Virus record (IMG/VR): IMGVR_UViG_3300023184_000461
Coordinates: 1 to 26,217 of that record
Source: a virus
Length of the DNA stretch: 26,217 nucleotides
Reading direction: 5' to 3' (one strand)
Shown here piece after piece: positions 24,211 through 26,217 of this stretch (within the stretch, counting starts at the first letter, position 1; each line of letters starts with the position of its first letter). The translations under genes were made by a program, and so were the position numbers. The notes beneath the pieces were generated by a model. The model was not told the origin of the DNA. It did no database searches and saw only the letters and a program-made list of their open reading frames with translations.

Positions 24211-24453
24211 TTACTTCTTTTTGCTATTGTTTTTCGTCTTCGTCTTCTTCTTCACACTAAGATCTAGATCAGTTTGTGCAGTATCAGATTGTACTGGAAT
24301 TGAATTGTTAAATTTCATCATTCGAAACTTGGCAGTAGACTTCCAAGCATTTTTGGTTTTATTTGAGGCATACTCAAATGCATTTCCCTTTGAAAGCAAT
24401 ACATTGATTTCCGCCTCAGATTCAGCGTTCTTAATTTGTTCACGTAGTCCCAT
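24211..24453 (-). CDS. Small basic-tailed protein, unknown function
   Basis: 80 residues from the ATG at 24453 (MGLREQIKNAESEAEINVLL). A TTG 12 nt upstream would add four residues but is less likely. The first half is helical (NAESEAEINVLLSKG); the middle has NAWKSTAKFRMMKFN; the tail is Lys-rich (KKKTKTKNNSKKK), which suggests nucleic-acid binding or just solubility. It begins 5 nt after the stop of the 59-residue gene and is followed by a strong terminator. No family recognised. Confidence 0.65.
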   Translation of the reverse strand: MGLREQIKNAESEAEINVLLSKGNAFEYASNKTKNAWKSTAKFRMMKFNNSIPVQSDTAQTDLDLSVKKKTKTKNNSKKK

Positions 24454-24458
24454 AAATT

Positions 24459-24638
24459 TTACCAAATACGATGCTTCTTGTCATCCTTTACTACAACTTC
24501 AACCACTGACCCGTCAGGCCAACGTTTGATAACCGAGGTCCAATGACTGAATTCCTCAGTTGCATCGGCGTGAGTATCATACTCTTGATCCGAAACACGT
24601 ACACCGTTTCGAACAACTACATACTTTTTATTTTCCAT
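24459..24638 (-). CDS. Small unknown protein (59 residues)
   Basis: The reading frame runs MENKKYVVVRNGVRVSDQEY, then a middle with HADATEEFSHWTSVIKRWP, and ends VVEVVVKDDKKHRIW-stop. The look is a small beta-alpha-beta fold. It is placed 44 nt after the predicted start of the sigma70-type promoter and 5 nt before the next gene, so a first-gene position in a two-gene early operon is well supported. No family recognised. Confidence 0.7.
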   Translation of the reverse strand: MENKKYVVVRNGVRVSDQEYDTHADATEEFSHWTSVIKRWPDGSVVEVVVKDDKKHRIW

Positions 24639-24688
24639 ATGTGTATCTAATTATTAATGTTTATATTTGCACTACGACTTACAAGATC

Positions 24689-24716
24689 ATCATATCACAA
24701 AACTTCTCTACGTCAA
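24689..24716 (-). promoter_or_regulatory. Sigma70-type promoter for the 24638-24211 gene pair
   Basis: On the minus strand -35 TTGACG (24711-24716), a 16-nt spacer and -10 TATGAT (24689-24694): 5 of 6 matches in each box. It lies in a 112-nt gap and predicts a leader of about 44 nt before the ATG at 24638. It is the best host-type promoter in the window. Confidence 0.65.
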
Positions 24717-24750
24717 CGTTTTTTTTACTAACAGCTGTGATTTTCTCTGA

Positions 24751-25131
24751 TTACGTTTGAAATTTATACGATCCGCCATCAGGGTGAATTGCTACGCTGT
24801 CATAATAAAAAGATTGCATTATTTCATATGTGGCATTATATACAGTGACACCACCATTTGGCCAACTTGGCTCTCCAGATACGTGAGTTTTATAAACGAA
24901 AATTTTGTAAAAATCCGGATAACTCGCAACTAATACTCTGGTACCCTTTATAGTAAATTGATCCACTTTATGGTCATTATCAACTTCCTGAAATGTCCAA
25001 TGTTCTATATTTGATTTTTTACTTACAATCCGTTGTACACATTTGTAATATTTACTATACCCTACATCATTTAATGATTGGGACTTTTTTGATTTTTTAA
25101 CTTTGTTTTCTTTTTTGTTTTTTGTTCTCAT
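24751..25131 (-). CDS. Unknown protein with basic N-terminus
   Basis: 126 residues from the ATG at 25131 (MRTKNKKENKVKKSKKS). A longer reading from 25182 would overlap the upstream gene by 50 nt; the ATG at 25131 follows that gene's stop by one base (TGA-G-ATG), which is the natural coupled start. The first 20 residues are Lys-rich; the rest is beta-type with aromatic residues (YPDFYKIFVYKTH, EPSWPNGGVTVYNATYEIMQ). No membrane segment or catalytic motif. Function unknown. Downstream comes the 112-nt gap with the sigma70-type promoter. Confidence 0.65.
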   Translation of the reverse strand: MRTKNKKENKVKKSKKSQSLNDVGYSKYYKCVQRIVSKKSNIEHWTFQEVDNDHKVDQFTIKGTRVLVASYPDFYKIFVYKTHVSGEPSWPNGGVTVYNATYEIMQSFYYDSVAIHPDGGSYKFQT

Positions 25132-25132
25132 C

Positions 25133-25339
25133 TCATTCTTCCACATCATTATCATTCGATGATATAGGCACCCCACATACATCCTCTACAACCGCTTTGA
25201 TTTCATTTTCCAATTCCTTAATACGCTCCTTGTATCCAGCTGCTACATCCTTAAAATCCTTCTTGGTATGTAGTAGTTTTTCAGTAAGTTCGTATACCTT
25301 CTTTTGTGCGTCTGGCTTTGATATTTTAATGTTACTCAT
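25133..25339 (-). CDS. Small coiled-coil protein, unknown function
   Basis: 68 residues, almost fully helical and highly charged (KKVYELTEKLLHTKKDFKDV, then YKERIKELENEIKAVVED), ending in an acidic tail. A parallel coiled-coil dimer is likely. It is divergent from the plus-strand gene at 25365 and coupled to the following gene (1-nt gap). No family recognised. Confidence 0.65.
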   Translation of the reverse strand: MSNIKISKPDAQKKVYELTEKLLHTKKDFKDVAAGYKERIKELENEIKAVVEDVCGVPISSNDNDVEE

Positions 25340-25364
25340 AACAAAGATACATATGTATTATCAT

Positions 25365-25586
25365 ATGGAAGAAGTAAATTTTCACGATATAAATATTCAT
25401 AACCATCGTATCACAATCTGGGCAGATCGATTCGTTGTACTACGTCATCCAGAAAAATGTGATTTGTACGAAGATGAATCATGTCGTGAACATATGATCA
25501 AATATCTGACCGACGAGGGTTATATTGATCCCGAAAAAAATAACTGTCTTGTTATTGACAGTTATATTGACTTTGATCCGCAATAA
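25365..25586 (+). CDS. Small unknown protein, the only plus-strand gene
   Basis: 73 residues from the ATG at 25365 (MEEVNFHDINIHNHRITIWA); an ATG at 25353 would add four residues and cannot be excluded. A longer reading back to 25122 would run through the divergent gene and is rejected. The protein is acidic, with FVVLRHPEKCDLYEDES and YLTDEGYIDPEKNNCLV; three cysteines are spread apart. It is convergent with the glycosyltransferase-like gene and separated from it by a hairpin terminator, and divergent from the 68-residue gene, which supports a real transcription unit. No ribosome binding site is obvious. Function unknown. Confidence 0.6.
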   Translation: MEEVNFHDINIHNHRITIWADRFVVLRHPEKCDLYEDESCREHMIKYLTDEGYIDPEKNNCLVIDSYIDFDPQ

Positions 25587-25587
25587 A

Positions 25588-25609
25588 AATCCCGAAACTA
25601 GTCGGGGTT
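25588..25609. terminator. Hairpin terminator between convergent genes
   Basis: An 8-bp stem (AATCCCGA / TCGGGGTT, one G-T type mismatch) with a 6-nt loop lies 2 nt after the plus-strand stop and 18 nt beyond the minus-strand stop. The T-run is better on the minus strand (TTTTTATTG), so it mainly ends the glycosyltransferase-like transcript, but it can serve both. Confidence 0.7.
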
Positions 25610-25627
25610 ATAAAACACAAATAAATA

Positions 25628-26217
25628 TCAGATATAATGTTGTTTGTATGGATGTGCAACTTTATTTTTTAAATCTAAATCACTAAGATTGTTTATGTAA
25701 TCACATGATCCACCATACTTGGACTGTCCATAAAAAGGAAGTTGTAATGACAATAAATAATCCTGATACCATACAAAGTTTTCTATATGCTTTTTGTAAA
25801 TATAGTTTAAGATATGTGATCTCTCAATAAATTTGTCCCATTCATTATAAATAGTACGTACAAAATTCATATTGTATATATCTCCACCACCACCCATAAT
25901 TTTATCATGTATCGGTTCTCTGTATACACCTTCTTTTTTGTAAAATGAAATAACTTCGGGTATAATTAATGATTGTATTTGTTTATTTCCTCTAAAATAA
26001 AAAATCCATTGCAACGTAGGATCTTGATTAACAATACAATCATAATTCTCATATGGAATCGTAATGTTACCAGTAACTAAACAATCTGGTTCAAGATTAA
26101 TAAAATACTTCTCTTTAAGACGTAATGAAGATTGAAAAAATCTATGTAAAAATGTTATGGGAACATTAATATCAGTTGATGCTGGATATCCGATTTTTTC
26201 ATGTGTGTCTATAAATT
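25628..26217 (-). CDS. Partial glycosyltransferase-like protein (N-terminus outside the window)
   Basis: The frame is open to the right edge; about 195 C-terminal residues are visible, so the start is not here (a TTG at 26014 is only internal). Suggestive motifs: FINLEPDCLV, a possible acidic metal-binding site after a hydrophobic strand; then NQDPTLQWIFYFRGNK; then IMGGGGDIYNMNFVRTIYNE, where a Gly-rich turn followed by D resembles acceptor-site motifs in GT-A type transferases; then YQDYLLSLQLP. I cannot place it in a named family and it could be another sugar- or surface-modifying enzyme. It is transcribed toward the lone plus-strand gene and ends at the shared terminator. Confidence 0.55.
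   Translation of the reverse strand, partial: FIDTHEKIGYPASTDINVPITFLHRFFQSSLRLKEKYFINLEPDCLVTGNITIPYENYDCIVNQDPTLQWIFYFRGNKQIQSLIIPEVISFYKKEGVYREPIHDKIMGGGGDIYNMNFVRTIYNEWDKFIERSHILNYIYKKHIENFVWYQDYLLSLQLPFYGQSKYGGSCDYINNLSDLDLKNKVAHPYKQHYI

Noticed and set aside
25342-25349. TATCTTTG before the 25339 gene, matching the Bacteroidetes -7 box TAnnTTTG
   Set aside because: No TTTG -33 partner at the right distance and no second example before other genes; likely chance.
25122-25364. Extended plus-strand reading upstream of the 25365 gene
   Set aside because: It runs antisense through the coiled-coil gene; its composition looks like a shadow until the ATG near 25353-25365.

Overview
The window reads as a piece of a large, AT-rich, T4-superfamily myovirus genome (class Caudoviricetes), most likely from an aquatic phage. 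The evidence is a baseplate-wedge set (gp25-like and gp6-like proteins, a gp5-like OB-fold hub candidate and a very large tail-protein-I-like protein with an embedded lectin-type domain), a gp55-like late sigma factor, and the auxiliary genes PhoH, small heat-shock protein (Hsp20), HD hydrolase and glycosyltransferases that recur in T4-like phages of marine and freshwater bacteria. I cannot name the host. No tRNA, rRNA, CRISPR array or insertion sequence was seen. All genes but one lie on the minus strand, and no gene-free stretch exceeds about 130 bases.

Layout in the direction of transcription (right to left). (1) 26217-25628 is the 3' part of a glycosyltransferase-like gene, convergent with a lone plus-strand gene (25365-25586); a hairpin terminator lies between them. 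(2) 25339-24211 holds four small unknown genes, two of them behind a good sigma70-type promoter (TTGACG-N16-TATGAT), ending at a perfect hairpin terminator. (3) 24116-20536 holds an unknown gene overlapping phoH, a two-domain IPT/TIG protein, an HD phosphohydrolase and a GlcNAc-transferase-family enzyme. (4) 20405-17449 holds Hsp20 with a structured leader and its own terminator, a four-helix membrane protein ending in a perfect EF-hand, two small proteins, and the gp55-like sigma factor followed by a terminator. (5) 17373-4825 is the tightly packed baseplate block. (6) 4772-1 holds structural and fibre-type proteins, ending in a partial giant protein with seven FG-GAP-like repeats and dockerin-like calcium loops.

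The structural block gives a layered picture: hub/spike candidate, wedge proteins gp25 and gp6, then proteins carrying presumed sugar-binding modules (DNRLRE-like, PA14-like, lectin-like) and fibre-type proteins with a shared C-terminal module. Host contact therefore seems to be spread over several glycan- and calcium-binding domains at the baseplate periphery.

The two observations I rate highest are: (a) a TAYTTATA motif on the coding strand, 3-16 nt before the start codon at six of the eleven minus-strand starts that follow a gap of more than about 20 nt, which may be the late promoter of the encoded gp55-like factor or a start-site element; and (b) the 1-2316 protein, which combines an integrin-like seven-blade FG-GAP propeller with EF-hand/dockerin-type loops inserted in a phage fibre C-terminal module. 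All family assignments come from motif recognition by eye, without database searches.
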